Assembly (NCBI GenBank): GCA_022225965.2
Contig: JAKJXP020000042.1
Span: 124,001-188,000 of the forward strand
Direction: 5' to 3'
DNA: 64,000 bases
Source of the DNA: Diatrype stigma
Taxonomy: Eukaryota > Ascomycota > Sordariomycetes > Xylariales > Diatrypaceae
The translations under genes and the position numbers were made by a program. The notes under the pieces are model-generated. The model was not told the origin of the DNA, did not search any database, and saw only the letters and a program-made list of their open reading frames with translations. Positions 63,842 to 64,000 of this stretch are shown one piece after another (position 1 is the stretch's first letter; each line of letters opens with the position of its first letter).

Positions 63842-64000
63842 GTTTCTTTTTATCTTTTATCTTTTCTCTTCTTTTTTTGCCTGCTCTTTTTCGACTTTGA
63901 CTTCGACTGCACCACCTCAGTAGGCGCTGGACAAATGTACCCAAGGGGAGGGAGGACTCCTATAGGAGCTATGTTATATATCGACGTAGGAGGCATAGGA
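63842..64000. other. Pyrimidine-rich 3' flank of tRNA-Glu
   Basis: TTTCTTTTTATCTTTTATC-type sequence for ~40 bases after the tRNA probably terminates Pol III. Nothing else is seen to the window edge. Confidence 0.6.

Noticed and set aside
1..64000. CRISPR arrays, operons, 5S or 45S rDNA
   Set aside because: No regularly spaced direct repeats or rRNA-like sequence was seen; the sequence is eukaryotic with introns.

Overview
The window is nuclear DNA of a filamentous ascomycete (Pezizomycotina, most likely a sordariomycete). The evidence is short 50-180 nt introns with GTRNGT donors and CTAAC-like branch sites, intron-bearing tRNA genes, fungal-type orthologues (TAO3/Furry, URB1, DIB1, MRP21, ADE12), and two AT-rich blocks with the mark of repeat-induced point mutation (RIP). 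The species cannot be named from sequence alone.

Layout. 1-1408: right end of a minus-strand LTR retrotransposon, with a RIP-mutated interior, a tRNA-like primer-binding site and a 122-bp LTR. 1847-20111: eight genes: adenylosuccinate synthetase, a secreted GH28 pectinase, a peroxisomal enoyl-CoA hydratase-like protein, an RBM25/Snu71-type splicing factor, mitoribosomal protein bS21m, an alpha/beta hydrolase, a YwbE-domain zinc-finger protein and an FAD/NAD(P) oxidoreductase. 20641-24223: a 3.6-kb DNA transposon with ~97-bp terminal inverted repeats and a TA target duplication, wrecked by RIP, holding one small CpA-rich island that escaped. 24329-24453: tRNA-Asn with an intron plus a duplicated tRNA 3' fragment. 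25036-32194: a hexapeptide acetyltransferase, a GNAT acetyltransferase, a probable GPI-anchored wall protein and a seven-exon TPT-family membrane transporter. 34269-48279: a 7.9-kb intronless Furry/Tao3 gene, the U5 snRNP protein Dib1, and intronless URB1. 48714-62977: a stand-alone HeLo-like-domain protein, a five-exon GH95 alpha-fucosidase, an eIF4E-binding 4E-T-like protein and a mitochondrial-type SDR. 63750-63841: tRNA-Glu with an intron.

Functionally this is ordinary core genome: RNA processing and translation (RBM25, DIB1, URB1, MRP21, 4E-T, tRNAs), purine synthesis, cell polarity, plus accessory secreted plant-wall enzymes (GH28, GH95) that fit a plant-associated or saprotrophic life. 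No secondary-metabolite cluster, CRISPR array, rDNA or virus-like gene is visible. The non-coding interest lies in the two RIP-mutated elements, the un-RIPed island and the tRNA-like fragments. The protein-level candidates are the stand-alone HeLo-like protein, the YwbE-zinc finger fusion and the 4E-T-like factor. Splice sites were assigned by eye from donor/acceptor motifs, reading phase and family conservation; every multi-exon model given sums to a whole number of codons.
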